Shown: positions 37,101 to 43,996, counted from the stretch's first letter. The stretch: 64,000 bases of DNA from TH-plancto1 sp043777375 (GCA_043777375.1 JAYWHX010000136.1:45184-109183); one strand, 5' to 3'. Notes: generated by a model from the sequence alone, not told the origin. Numbers and translations are program-made.

Positions 37101-40100
37101 TCATCCTGACGAATGCCGTGACGGCGACCAATCTGGTCATCGGAGCGAGTGCCACTGGCAACGATGGAGATGGACTGCAAGTCATCGCCAACGATGGAAC
37201 CGGCGTGACGATCAACAACTTCGGTGTCTCCGGGACAGCTCTGCAAGTCAACAACAATGCGGGCAACGGGCTGTTGGTCGACTTCTTCAATGTGAATGGG
37301 GTCAACGCTTTTGACCTGACCAATGTGACTGTCACCGGGAACGCCTTGGATCAAATCCATGCCGAGTTCCGGGGTATGACGATGGATCACATTGCTCTGG
37401 AAAACGTGACGGCAACAGGAATCGGTACTGGAGTCGGCGATGGAATCGAAATCGTTCTGCAAGACACATTGCTGACTCGCCCCACTGCCAACGGTTACGC
37501 CTTCTCGGCAATCGATGTCGTCTCCACCAACAACGGTGGATTCGGATTGAACCTGAATGTGGATGAGACCGGTATTCCGAATGCGATTCAAACCGCAGGC
37601 ATCCCGAATGGTCTGATTCACATGAGTGAGTTCGCCAACAACGATGCCGCCGGTGTGCGGATGCGGTTCGGAGGAGACTCGGTCAACAACTTCGACATCT
37701 TCCAAAACACCGCTGGATTCCATAACAATGGACAAGAAGGGATCCTGATCGAGGTCCAAGATGATGCGACGTTCGTGATCGGTGAAGGGAATTCACCGGC
37801 CAACGTCAACTTGATTCTCCCCGGTCGTTCGATGTACGAGAATCAGATCACCAACAATGGTGGAATCGGATTCCGCGTGGTGGCCAGCGAGCCGCTCGAC
37901 GTGACCAATGTCATCGCCGATGCCGTGGGGCCACGAATCGAGTTGCACCTGGGTGATCCAGACCGCAACCCGAATGTGATCACCGGCAACACCGATGCCG
38001 CCATGGCCATCGAGATGACGAATGATGCGACCGGGCAGTTCACGATCAGCAGTTCGATCTTGGCCAATACGGTCAACGGGACGAATGCGAACTTCAACGG
38101 GGACGGGCTCGCCTTCCGGTTGACGGACTTCGCCGCTCTGGAATCGCTGACTCTCAATGGGGCCACCTCGACATTGAGCATTAATGACAATGCGGGCAGC
38201 GGGCTGGTGACGAACGTGAGTCGTTTCTCACGGCTCGGTACAAACTCACGCCTGACGGTGTTGAATTCGACCATCCAGCGGAACCAGCTGCACGGCATTG
38301 ACGTTCAGAGGAACGACACCGCCCTGTATGGACCCGGTCCAGCGAACAACGCGATCATCATCGGGGCGGCCAACAATGGAAATCTGATTCGCGACAACGT
38401 GCGAAACGGTGTGAATATCGTCCTGAACAATACTCCAGGAGCTGTCCAACCACTGGACATCGATATCACCGACAACACATTCGAGCGGAACCTGAACGGA
38501 ATCTTCCTGAACGCCACTGGCAACGCCCAGTTCAATGGAAACGTTTCGGACAACGACTTCGACGGGCAACGTCAAGACGGTATCCAGGTCATGCTGGAAA
38601 ACAATGCCGCTTTGGGCGATCCGTTGCTCGCCAACAATCCCCTACGGACACCATTCCTGTTTGAGGGCAATCAAGTCCTCAACAGTGCTCGTGACGGGAT
38701 TCGGTTCGACACGAACTTCACGAACGAAGCCGGGAACTTTGGTGCGGGTGCCTACGCCAATGTGTTGATCACCGAGAGTGCGAACTTTGTCGATGGATTC
38801 GGAGCTCCGGTTCGGACGCTGGTCGATGGGAATGGCGTCCACGGGGTCCACATCATTGATAACAGTGACTTCGCAGGAAACGCGGCATCGGTGGTCATCC
38901 AAAACACCTACCGGATCTTCAACTCTGACATCACCAACAACACGGTGGACGGTGTCCATCTCAACGTCGCCAATAATGTGGGAATTCGGGATGCCAACAA
39001 TGGTGTCGCCCTGATCATTGGAGACCCGACCAACGCGGATCAGCGAGATGTTCTAATCAGCCTCAACGGTGATGATGGTATTGAAATGGAGCTGGCCGAT
39101 GCGGATACGAACACCAACAACATCCGAATCACCAACACCACGGTCTCCTTGAATGGAGCGACGGGTGACGCGACTGGAGGGAATGGAATCTACGCGAATG
39201 TGCTGAACGCAGGTTCGTTGGACATGTATCTGGAGCATCTGGATGTCATTGGTAACACTGATGACGGACTCCGGTTCGATGTGACGTCAACCCGACAGGA
39301 TGAAGCCAAGACGTTGGAAAGAGGCATCCTGCCTCCCGTTGCTCCCGTGGATGCCGTGGTTCTCGTCGAAGCCTTCGGGGTCAACTCGTCAGACAACGGT
39401 GGCCGCGGGCTGTATGCCTCGCTGGAACATGACCGACAGGGCACTGGCGGTACAGCTCCGTTCAGCACCAGCGTCTTCAACATCGGTCGTGGAGACCGGT
39501 TCAACGATGCGACAGCAGTCAACCGGTTCAACGGCAATGATCGCGAAGGACTGGTCTTCGATCAGCAAGCGACCAACATGGACCAAGATACTGTCAACGT
39601 TGCACCCAACTTCCCGCACTACTTCCAGACGGACATCAACGACGATGTGTTTGTGGACGTCAACTTGGCATCGTTCCAGCCAACGACCCCGTTCCGGATC
39701 AGCACTAACCACACGGTTGGTGGCGTAAACACTGCCATCGGGGGGCCAACTTCAGGTCTTCCTTCTCAGGAAACTCGTGAAAACCTGAGGACCAATTTGA
39801 CCTTCATTCAGAATGAAGTGTCAAACAATGGAACCAACTTTGAGGACGGGCTGGTGCTCGGAATCGGAGCGCTGACACGGTTGAACGCTCAAATCGGTGG
39901 AAACAGCTTCGGTGGCAACGTGGGTGACGATATCCGTGTCTACCCGCAACAGTCTAACGAAGTCACTCCTCCGAATTCGTTCAACGACACCGATGGTGGT
40001 CCTCACAGCTTCATCGTGCATGACCCTGTGGCCTATGCCAACATTGTGTTCGGTCAGATCGATACCGACTTGAACGGTTCGACCGATCTCACTCGTGGAA

Positions 40101-40411
40101 ATGGCCGCAGTATCGACGCCAATGGGGCGGCTTCCGATGGAAGTGGAGCCGGTGAGCAGATCGCCATCCTGACGTTCGGAACACTACAAACCGCGCAGAT
40201 CACGAACGATGGAATCTTGGACAATGTGGACCCGATCAAGGGTGGAAATCGCCCCGTGGTGCTCGTTGGCCAAATCTCTGTCGCAGGGATCTTCAACAAT
40301 ACGACAATCAACGACTTCAACGAGAATGCCGTTCAGCAAAACATTCTCAACCAATTTCAGCTCTGGGATATCAGTGTCAATCAGGCTGTGCCAGATCCCA
40401 CCTTCCCATAA
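28112..40411 (+). CDS. Giant inverse-autotransporter-like adhesin with 27-residue repeats
   Basis: The product has 4099 residues. Residues 1-24 are a signal peptide (KAFAFSLALLLGAGGHASAQ region). Residues about 40-285 form an N-terminal outer-membrane barrel with alternating hydrophobic strands (FADVQAMVSDDANIGASGG, LTANAYIPFSTQP, VNFAATYLFGAQSG), as in type Ve inverse autotransporters (intimin/invasin type). From about residue 310 to the end runs a very long repetitive passenger built of diverged units whose ends read like NAGGDGIxF, GAGDDGLDF or NAGLNGLL. Twelve successive units between about 690 and 990 are 26-29 residues apart (mean near 27), matching a beta-helix-like coil. ATG 28112 is chosen for the signal peptide. 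No C-terminal anchor is evident. It is most likely an exposed adhesin or surface-layer filament. Confidence 0.85.
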   Translation: MSASKAFAFSLALLLGAGGHASAQDAVTYDDQVVSGDQSSGSVSGSTPIGSAGGYFWVQGDFGQRPGIQGNYASFGSFAPIDFLGPDQRFFADVQAMVSDDANIGASGGLGFRQLVEPWGSIFGVNGFYTFDQSQRGLSYNQGGLGAEWLTEYFQLTANAYIPFSTQPNNIGSVIQTKNSIFLNNNLAFINIQNAETQLRGGDVEVGVPIPGMQWLSVHGGAYYLDGSNAESINGVRGRVQADLTNVLLNLSYADDDRFGGQVNFAATYLFGAQSGNYNPRVKSLYDRLNDRVRRTSRIATQDVVINPHELAINPLTGLPWTFAHFDNTAAAGGDGSNENRFNSLVASNPADALLFHRGTTTRTNVLTGATGVTLNDNQLVFGEGCPTFIDVLNRPGVPCPLPTWDVAGTNPFVGSAAGNVFTLADNNRIAGLNIIAPTGGNAIAGNGIQNFTLEKLNRNVDPTIAGPNGTTGTGGGIVINNATGTGIIRDFGFNIPGATGPSGIVITNSNTAPLNVSITDGRFLNGGQFGIQVAANNAQVTTTINNVNNSGSSTGLQLQAANGGDVVANVTNSQFDDAVGAVVGTGDGIAMIGNNSDLVLNVTNTTATGAQRDGLHVDLGNGAQGTINANTVNLSGSGDDSIFTNLNDSKLNLTAVSVNGSGAGDDGLDFRLSNTSVLNAAISGSDLSNAVGDGIIGTLAGGSQANLSVSSTSIANAGGNGLFISNNGTSQFVGALTNSSLDSANLNGVRLDTAGTSRSTLVLNNSDATNAGLNGLLSTAVGNSRADLVLTDQGFDNAGLDAINLTATTDSLILVSGNRVSGANAGDDGIQITANDGRVGLTWVNTGSFASPNGDGITFTGTNNSLIGIDIDGAPSSFNGAGGNGVIGSLTDSRGMLNLTDVTFQNAALEGIGITALNSTFQGAVTNGSFINAGSNGARLTLNNSTGILTLDNTDLTNAGGDGLLVNATNGSGAQVSLLNGISLDSAGDDAIDVNVTDSTALVSGSQVSGNNAVDDAIHLNSSNGQIGLLLASAGSFTSPGGDGIDFTGTNASILNIQVQGFPLSDFNNAGGNGVIGVLSGGSNATLGLVNTSFNNAALEGLGVTATDSIFNGTVSSGSFVDAGGNAARLTLNNSTGNLVLSSVLATGAGGNGVVVNANNNSTSAIGLVNGVTLDNAALDAININANAGSTITLFGSGVTGSGAGDDGIDVTATNSSAAAVVLNPGGSFANAGGDGIALLANTNSNAAVIVNGPGASFDGAGVNGVNSTVLGGSLGTLVLNDVTLRNVGNDGIRATVDGAGSLLNGTLTNVRLDDATGDAFDLFASNNSRINMVGTGVSGPNAGGDAIKLLANTLSRIDMNLSATGSFASAGDDGIDFTGTGASLVNVTVSGNPSSFDGAGDNGIIGILNASTGTLNLTNATFANAGTDGLHLDLTSSTLGGSIVGSNFSNSGQDGLEVLSNASTTTLNLTNTLVDNVGVDAIHLEANNVSLLGMKFTGGSLLNAGGDMTDITFMGGSVVNFNLDPVATGAAENGLRFTGTTGGVLNAIISDSPMSVPGGPVGQNGILGSLNAATANVRLVNSDIANATLDGINVNATNGSVFNATLTNSQVSNAGGDGLDLTLVNSRSSVTFDNSDLDNAGGDAIRVDGTVSIFNLNLSNGINLDNAGGDAMEFIASNSSFTLNGNGAVTANNAGGDGLRVDASAGSVVNGRFNDLDLDEATDNAFDLLANNATVNLQGRGLTTGFSAGDDAIRMAGLNSSLTLQLFNAGTFANAGGDGVDITGDNSTVGFRFSGASPGAANLSGADDNGISIGLTNNSLGQFIADDFQIQNSGLTGITIGLSNSDIVSSSFTNGQVDNNGSDNVAGNRNGLRIVADNGSNIGTRAGQVPGLVFDGVSFQNDSSNPRPQQHGIEASVDGNSFMGLTVRGANIVRNDGDAVLLNVNQDASLNDSSLAVLNFTRAIVNNNWGDGFHVTATNGIDDVVPPQLSGAIINFFDGQINRNGDFINAPATGVIGNGIGDGIDATANGDNSVAGNTQITFNLNDADILGNEEQALRSSITNGGSVNFNLVGGSIDGTIEVPCADGPLAYVEFTLNGTSVASSSQLVLCAKNNGTLIANVGNVDFSNNDGQGIIMLAESGGDITANLFHLDVRNNGNNIASPIPASVNPPITTVTGAIQGVVDGAGSTINLTGDELVVVNNRQAGLDLTVSNGGDLNATITNSNFSNNGLSGVFDGMLINASGAGSTATVSLGGASGVKADNATDDGLDFRSTGGATFDLTMSRVSAMSAGADGLSFLVDGGTGSLNSSLLDVDDADGRAINLIVDNAGSLNVTALNNVAGRNAGLEGLNLDVLNGSTLNNFNSETLNFSNSGRINPAVNGIDILVNNGSITPVIVLNDVNADNAGGNGLLVTANDGTVTLPGVTILGGSFVAAGNNGVEINVGNQAVPTTLQLTDVNANNAGNYGILLNVNSATGGQSDIVLNHVTANNAVGDDGLEINVTGLGATDSTQVVISNGSSFNNAGNEGIDINLSGADGSFAEMIFSAVSANDATNDGINIRPTGGLDLFVGGFLNVNATGAGGDGLDVQAGGASSLRLFNGNTVNVSGAGGDGVVMSNIAPTSGPTSITLNGLNASTAGGHAVDINLSAVPGDSTISLSNVNATGALGGDAIDLRARMTNAGDSTAIVLNTVDVSNSAGDGLNVRLLGNTVLGNTTSTIALNGLTSTGSIRDGIDIGLDDAVTTTVTQFNNVIARSNRENGMQIDVEGSSVLTQFTADGVNLSDNAISGIGFDGLDVQVHDAGSAAAFNLSNLTIDNSGGRGIDLDVYDSGTLTFNVTTASVANSGIGGIDVNVGMIDENHNAVPTAAGPGTFNSNLTDVTVVNSGVTPLNFADGVNIDVDGAGSVANVTLDHVLSNNNDQDGFDINVDNGANGTFVVNNATTGNTNAGTGFEFTADGAATIVSLTSAGGALGDNTFNNNFGDALTPLDGPGVSVILTNAVTATNLVIGASATGNDGDGLQVIANDGTGVTINNFGVSGTALQVNNNAGNGLLVDFFNVNGVNAFDLTNVTVTGNALDQIHAEFRGMTMDHIALENVTATGIGTGVGDGIEIVLQDTLLTRPTANGYAFSAIDVVSTNNGGFGLNLNVDETGIPNAIQTAGIPNGLIHMSEFANNDAAGVRMRFGGDSVNNFDIFQNTAGFHNNGQEGILIEVQDDATFVIGEGNSPANVNLILPGRSMYENQITNNGGIGFRVVASEPLDVTNVIADAVGPRIELHLGDPDRNPNVITGNTDAAMAIEMTNDATGQFTISSSILANTVNGTNANFNGDGLAFRLTDFAALESLTLNGATSTLSINDNAGSGLVTNVSRFSRLGTNSRLTVLNSTIQRNQLHGIDVQRNDTALYGPGPANNAIIIGAANNGNLIRDNVRNGVNIVLNNTPGAVQPLDIDITDNTFERNLNGIFLNATGNAQFNGNVSDNDFDGQRQDGIQVMLENNAALGDPLLANNPLRTPFLFEGNQVLNSARDGIRFDTNFTNEAGNFGAGAYANVLITESANFVDGFGAPVRTLVDGNGVHGVHIIDNSDFAGNAASVVIQNTYRIFNSDITNNTVDGVHLNVANNVGIRDANNGVALIIGDPTNADQRDVLISLNGDDGIEMELADADTNTNNIRITNTTVSLNGATGDATGGNGIYANVLNAGSLDMYLEHLDVIGNTDDGLRFDVTSTRQDEAKTLERGILPPVAPVDAVVLVEAFGVNSSDNGGRGLYASLEHDRQGTGGTAPFSTSVFNIGRGDRFNDATAVNRFNGNDREGLVFDQQATNMDQDTVNVAPNFPHYFQTDINDDVFVDVNLASFQPTTPFRISTNHTVGGVNTAIGGPTSGLPSQETRENLRTNLTFIQNEVSNNGTNFEDGLVLGIGALTRLNAQIGGNSFGGNVGDDIRVYPQQSNEVTPPNSFNDTDGGPHSFIVHDPVAYANIVFGQIDTDLNGSTDLTRGNGRSIDANGAASDGSGAGEQIAILTFGTLQTAQITNDGILDNVDPIKGGNRPVVLVGQISVAGIFNNTTINDFNENAVQQNILNQFQLWDISVNQAVPDPTFP

Positions 40412-40437
40412 CCGCTTGAATCCCGTGTGACACCCTG

Positions 40438-40471
40438 ACCGGCGGTGGCTTGCAAGAGCCGCTGCCGGTTT
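40438..40471 (+). terminator. Hairpin after the giant adhesin gene
   Basis: ACCGGCGGTGGCT pairs with AGCCGCTGCCGGT (11 of 13 positions) around loop TGCAAG, followed by a short TTT. It starts 26 bases after the stop codon. Confidence 0.55.
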
Positions 40472-40566
40472 GGCATTGGGCGGACGGAATTCCCAGCTGT
40501 GGCGAACTCAACCGACCTGTGCCTCAAGCCTGATCAGACTTGGAATTGAGCGAGTCTCAACCGGGA

Positions 40567-40640
40567 GGGCGAAGCTCCTGCTGAGCCGCGAGCCAGGGAC
40601 CACGTTTTCTCGCAATCGCAGCTCGGCAGGAGCCTCGCCC
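40567..40640. repeat. 74-bp palindromic element, copy 2
   Basis: The left arm GGGCGAAGCTCCTGCTGAGC (40567-40586) pairs with 40621-40640 (18/20). It matches the 22104-22177 copy in reverse orientation with the same length. Confidence 0.88.
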
Positions 40641-40680
40641 CAGTGCTGTGAACATGCTGGTCGTGAATCCGTCCGCCGTG

Positions 40681-40701
40681 GGGCACGTTTTCTACGTGCC
40701 C
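40681..40701. repeat. GGGCACGT hairpin, copy 1
   Basis: GGGCACGT (40681-40688) and ACGTGCCC (40694-40701) are exact inverted arms. The same 25-bp context recurs inverted at 41031-41055 (23/25). Confidence 0.85.
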
Positions 40702-40749
40702 GTGGCCTCATCCAAGGACAAGGCATGAAGACAGAAAGAGAGAATGGCC

Positions 40750-40810
40750 GCCAGAAACTCAAAAAACGCAAAAGGGGAGAACTCAGTTTAGCGTGTTTTG
40801 AGTTTCTGGC
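40750..40810. repeat. 61-bp hairpin repeat
   Basis: GCCAGAAACTCAAAAAACGC (40750-40769) pairs with 40791-40810 (19/20 identity). It lies in the gene-free island, with no T-run and no coding context. Confidence 0.8.
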
Positions 40811-40848
40811 AGCCTCCACTCTTTGGCTCAGGAACTGGCTCGATAAAT

Positions 40849-40932
40849 TCACCGCAGAGGACGCAGGGGTTCGCAGAGGAGAATCCCAGAGATCACTCGG
40901 ACCTCTGCGGTCCCCCGCGTCCTCTGCGGTGA
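40849..40932. repeat. 84-bp hairpin repeat of the 'CAGAGG' family
   Basis: Perfect 16-bp arms, TCACCGCAGAGGACGC (40849-40864) and its complement (40917-40932). The arm start resembles those of elements at 48116 and 50539 (see findings). Confidence 0.85.
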
Positions 40933-41031
40933 TTCCTCTTCCAGGCTTTCGGGAAATTGTTATGGAGCAGATTCTCAGTTGCTGGCAACTGCACCACTAA
41001 GCAGTCCTTTGGCTGGCGCTCGGCGGGGGAC

Positions 41032-41052
41032 GGGCACGTCGGAAACGTGCCC
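41032..41052. repeat. GGGCACGT hairpin, copy 2 (inverted)
   Basis: GGGCACGT (41032-41039) and ACGTGCCC (41045-41052) repeat the 40681 element in reverse sense. Confidence 0.85.
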
Positions 41053-41065
41053 CACGAAGAGCGCA

Positions 41066-41088
41066 GCATGTGCATGTGCATGTGCATG
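41066..41088. repeat. GCATGT tandem, about 3.8 copies
   Basis: Three exact GCATGT units and a partial fourth lie 14 bases after the second GGGCACGT hairpin. No gene depends on them. Confidence 0.8.
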
Positions 41089-41151
41089 GCACTGGCCTTG
41101 CCCTGCTGGGTGAAGCGAATCCCTTCCAGCGGGCCGGAGTAACGCTCTGGT

Positions 41152-41225
41152 GAGCGGATTGGCGCTAGCCACCGGCTCTGAGTGCGTACGGTCAGTCAGG
41201 GCCGGTGGCTAGCGCCAGTCCGCTC
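41152..41225. repeat. 74-bp hairpin overlapping the ferredoxin stop codon
   Basis: Arms of 25 bases (41152-41176 and 41201-41225) match at 24/25, e.g. GGCGCTAGCCACCGGC in the left arm. The right arm includes the first two bases of the ferredoxin stop codon at 41224-41226. Confidence 0.9.
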
Positions 41226-41514
41226 ATGGCTCGAAATCGCGAGGCACCAGCGGGGTTTGCTTGTGGACGATCGGCGGGCAGAGCGGGGCCATCTCGCGGT
41301 TGAGGGCGATGTACTCTTTCCACGGTTCGGGGACATCGTCCTCGTAGAAGATCGCCTGCACCGGGCATTCCGGGATGCACGCCTGGCAGTCGATGCACGG
41401 GTCCGGATCGATGAACAGCATCGATTCCCCTTCGTGAAAACAATCGCACGGGCAGACCACCACGCAATCCGTGTACTTGCAGCCGAAACACGGTTCTGTC
41501 ACAACCATTGCCAT
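41224..41514 (-). CDS. 7Fe-type ferredoxin (FdxA-like)
   Basis: This 96-residue electron carrier has two clusters. N-terminal Cys9, Cys17 and Cys21 in PCFGCKYTDCVVVCP are placed as in ferredoxins with a 3Fe-4S cluster. CIDCQACIPECP supplies Cys40, Cys43, Cys46 and Cys50 for a 4Fe-4S cluster, with the next Pro and the length consistent with FdxA. ATG 41514 has GGGAGA upstream. Its stop codon lies within the right arm of a hairpin repeat. It is divergent from the ECF-kinase gene, 123 bases away. Its redox partner is unknown. Confidence 0.93.
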   Translation of the reverse strand: MAMVVTEPCFGCKYTDCVVVCPCDCFHEGESMLFIDPDPCIDCQACIPECPVQAIFYEDDVPEPWKEYIALNREMAPLCPPIVHKQTPLVPRDFEP

Positions 41515-41637
41515 AGCTCGTTCTCCCAGTCGTGGCCACGCCGGAATGAAGTGGCCTCAACTCGCAGATGCCCGTGAGGGGCGAGGCTGGTCACGGATTC
41601 CAACACTTCTCCCAATTTCATTCCCAAGGCGCGTGCC

Positions 41638-43101
41638 GTGTCGCAATCGATCGACGACTCGCACCCGCCGGAATTGACGTCACTGGGAGTGAGTGAGTCC
41701 GGCGCTCGTGACCTGGTCGACCGGTACATGGCCCGCCTAAAAGCACTGGCGAGTTCCCGGCTCTCGTCAAATCTTCGCCGGCGACTCGATCCCGAAGACA
41801 TCGTCCTGTCCGCGTTTCGCAGCTTTTTCGTGGGAGCTCGTGGGGGACGTTTCGAGGTTTCGACGGACGGGGATCTCTGGTCGTTGCTGGCCACGATCAC
41901 GCTCCGCAAACTGGCCCGCCAGACACGTCGACATCGATCCGAAAAACGGTCTGTGCTGCGTGAGACACAGATGCCAGACAGTTGGATCGCAACTGCTCGC
42001 GAGATCCCGACAGCGGAAGAAGCGGCGCTGCTCGCTGATGAACTGGACTGGCTGGTCGATGCGACCGAGGGACTGGATCGCGAGGTCTTGATCAGGCAGC
42101 TGAGAGGGGAAGAGGTCGAGGCCATCGCCCGAGAGCTGGCTGTCAGCGAACGGACGGTTCGCCGGTCGCAGCAGCGGACCCGCGAGCTAGTGACAGCCGA
42201 CCGGCTGCATGGTGAACTGTCTCGCACAACAGTCAATGGCTGTGCGGCAGTCAAGCGGCCTCTCTTAGAGCCACTCTCGGTGGGGAAGCCGACCCGCTCA
42301 CTCGATGAATTGCTGCTCCACGAGATGGTCGGACAAGGGGCGTTCAGCAAAGTGTTCCGAGCCACGGATCGCCAGCTCGAGCGAACAGTCGCGGTGAAGT
42401 TTCTGAAGAAGGCCTCTTGGGCGGATGCACGGGCCGTTGGGTCGTTGCTGCGTGAGTTCGAGATCCTTAGCGGGCTGAATCATCCTCACGTGTTGCCGGT
42501 GTTTGGCTGGGGGCGAACCTCGCGTGGGGCGGTCTTTCTGGTGATGGAGTGGATGGACGGGGTCAGCCTTGATCAGCAGGTGGGGCAGCTCACCTGGCAT
42601 GAAGTAGTCCGCATCGGATGCGAGGTCGCCAGCGGTTTGATGGCCGCTCACGCAGCTGGGGTTTGGCACTGCGACTTGAAGCCGGGTAATGTGCTGGTCG
42701 ACGAGAATGGTCATTGCCGACTGGCGGATTTCGGTTTCGCCCGCTGGGGAGCGGATGACGATTCGCCGCGCGGCGGGACAGCTGGGTTTCTAGCACCCGA
42801 GCAGGTCAATCCTGGGTTCGGGGTGATCAGCGAGCGGACGGATGTGTATGGTCTGGGTGGGCTGCTGTATGCCCTGCTGGTGGGACGCTCGCCTTGCCAG
42901 GGATGTGACCTGCCTGAGACGATCAGCAGAGTGCTGTCATCGGAATCAGCGACAGACCTGCAGTTGTATGGTGTGCCCGAACATGTGAGTCGAGCGGTCA
43001 TGAGGGCCTTATGCAAGCGTGCCGAAGATCGCTGGCCTGATGCCACCACGTTAGCCGCAGAGTTGGAACGGATTTGTATCACGATGAGAGAGCTGCAATG
43101 A
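41638..43101 (+). CDS. ECF sigma factor-serine/threonine kinase fusion
   Basis: The 487-residue cytoplasmic protein has two parts. Residues 25-195 carry an ECF sigma core: region 2 (LDPEDIVLSAFRSFFVG) and region 4 (LAVSERTVRRSQQRTRELV, helix-turn-helix). Residues about 220-484 are a Hanks-type kinase: GQGAFSKVF loop, Lys254 in VAVKFLKK, catalytic segment HCDLKPGN with Asp346 (Cys replaces the usual Arg, a 'non-RD' kinase), Asp364 in ADFGFA and APEQ. There is no transmembrane helix or extracellular sensor. GTG 41638 is the start. Its stop overlaps the next gene by ATGA. The fusion suggests direct control of transcription by kinase activity, which is inference. Confidence 0.9.
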   Translation: MSQSIDDSHPPELTSLGVSESGARDLVDRYMARLKALASSRLSSNLRRRLDPEDIVLSAFRSFFVGARGGRFEVSTDGDLWSLLATITLRKLARQTRRHRSEKRSVLRETQMPDSWIATAREIPTAEEAALLADELDWLVDATEGLDREVLIRQLRGEEVEAIARELAVSERTVRRSQQRTRELVTADRLHGELSRTTVNGCAAVKRPLLEPLSVGKPTRSLDELLLHEMVGQGAFSKVFRATDRQLERTVAVKFLKKASWADARAVGSLLREFEILSGLNHPHVLPVFGWGRTSRGAVFLVMEWMDGVSLDQQVGQLTWHEVVRIGCEVASGLMAAHAAGVWHCDLKPGNVLVDENGHCRLADFGFARWGADDDSPRGGTAGFLAPEQVNPGFGVISERTDVYGLGGLLYALLVGRSPCQGCDLPETISRVLSSESATDLQLYGVPEHVSRAVMRALCKRAEDRWPDATTLAAELERICITMRELQ

Positions 43102-43964
43102 ATTCACAACCGTCCATTCGGATCTGCACCAGCGCCTCGCTTCGGGATCAGCCGGGGGTGAGTCCACTGCTAGAGATCATGTTCTCGGGTGGTCACTCGC
43201 ATTCGAGCGTGTCGGGCCGCCCGGAGCATCTGGTGATTTTGGATCGACCCGATGGCAATGTCGCGTTGATGGAGGCGACCGTGGATCGCCAGCGGATCGC
43301 GATGGTCGGACCGATTCTGGTGAGTTCCCCGCTGGAGCTCTTCGAACGCCGGGCCATGTGGCAAGCTGCGATTGAGTGGGCGCAGGCACAGAGTGCAGCT
43401 GCGATCCAGCTCGCAGGCGACCGGACAACGGACGACTGCGAGATTCTGGCCGGGCTGGGGTTTTCGATCACGACGGAGATCGGGTCGTTCGTGTGTGTCA
43501 ACGTTCCGTGGATGGTCGCTGATGATCCCATGATGAGGACGATTCACCTGAGTCTCGATTCGGCCGAGGTCGTCGAACTGGTCAGGCGGACGCTGGTTGA
43601 TTCACTCGATATCCCCGAAGCGATCCCCTTTCGCAGTCCCGCGCAGCTGATCCAGAGCTGGCTGGTCGATGGAGAGCTGTGGACGCTGGTGGCTCAATCA
43701 GCCGAGGGCCCTGTCGGCTTGCTAGTGGCTCATCGGAAGAATGAGACCGCAGAGATTACCTACGTGGGCGTGGCCGCTGGCCAGCGACGGCTCGGCTGGG
43801 GCACACGGCTGTTTGCCCAGTTCTTGAAATGGGCCCGAGATCAGGGGATCGTGCGGATCACCGTAATCGTCGATCGTAGAAACAGCCCGGCGATCCAGCT
43901 GTATCAGCGATTCGAATTTCGTGAGGAGGCAGTGTGGATGCCAGTGGTATTTCGACGGTTGTAG
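43098..43964 (+). CDS. GNAT family N-acetyltransferase
   Basis: The 288-residue acetyl-CoA-dependent acetyltransferase has a duplicated layout. An N-terminal GNAT-like half (to about residue 145) lacks a clear acetyl-CoA loop, while the C-terminal half has the complete motif A: VGVAAGQRRLGWGTRLFAQF (Q/R-x-x-G-x-G/A) followed by ITVIVDRRNSPAIQLYQRFEF. The start ATG overlaps the kinase stop in ATGA, strong evidence for translational coupling. It may modify a substrate in the same signalling route, though the acceptor is unknown. A rho-independent-like hairpin follows. Confidence 0.85.
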   Translation: MNSQPSIRICTSASLRDQPGVSPLLEIMFSGGHSHSSVSGRPEHLVILDRPDGNVALMEATVDRQRIAMVGPILVSSPLELFERRAMWQAAIEWAQAQSAAAIQLAGDRTTDDCEILAGLGFSITTEIGSFVCVNVPWMVADDPMMRTIHLSLDSAEVVELVRRTLVDSLDIPEAIPFRSPAQLIQSWLVDGELWTLVAQSAEGPVGLLVAHRKNETAEITYVGVAAGQRRLGWGTRLFAQFLKWARDQGIVRITVIVDRRNSPAIQLYQRFEFREEAVWMPVVFRRL

Positions 43965-43996
43965 AATGGGATTCATTCCGTTCGCCGCAAATGCAA

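Larger units (their letters stand above)
40412..41223. other. Gene-free repeat island
   Basis: These 812 bases hold no supportable gene but at least six palindromic or tandem elements: a terminator hairpin, a 74-bp palindrome, two inverted 'GGGCACGT' hairpins, a 61-bp hairpin, an 84-bp hairpin and a 74-bp hairpin at the ferredoxin end, plus a GCATGT tandem. They are entered separately. Confidence 0.8.

Noticed and set aside
29179..40320. Long open frames on the minus strand inside the giant adhesin gene (up to about 415 codons)
   Set aside because: They mirror the repeat composition (Asn, Gly, Asp codons read backwards give Val, Ser, Pro, Ile), have no start context, and the plus-strand protein has a clear signal peptide and repeat logic.
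40412..41223. CRISPR array
   Set aside because: The repeats are palindromic elements of different types, with no regular direct repeats and unique spacers, and no cas genes.
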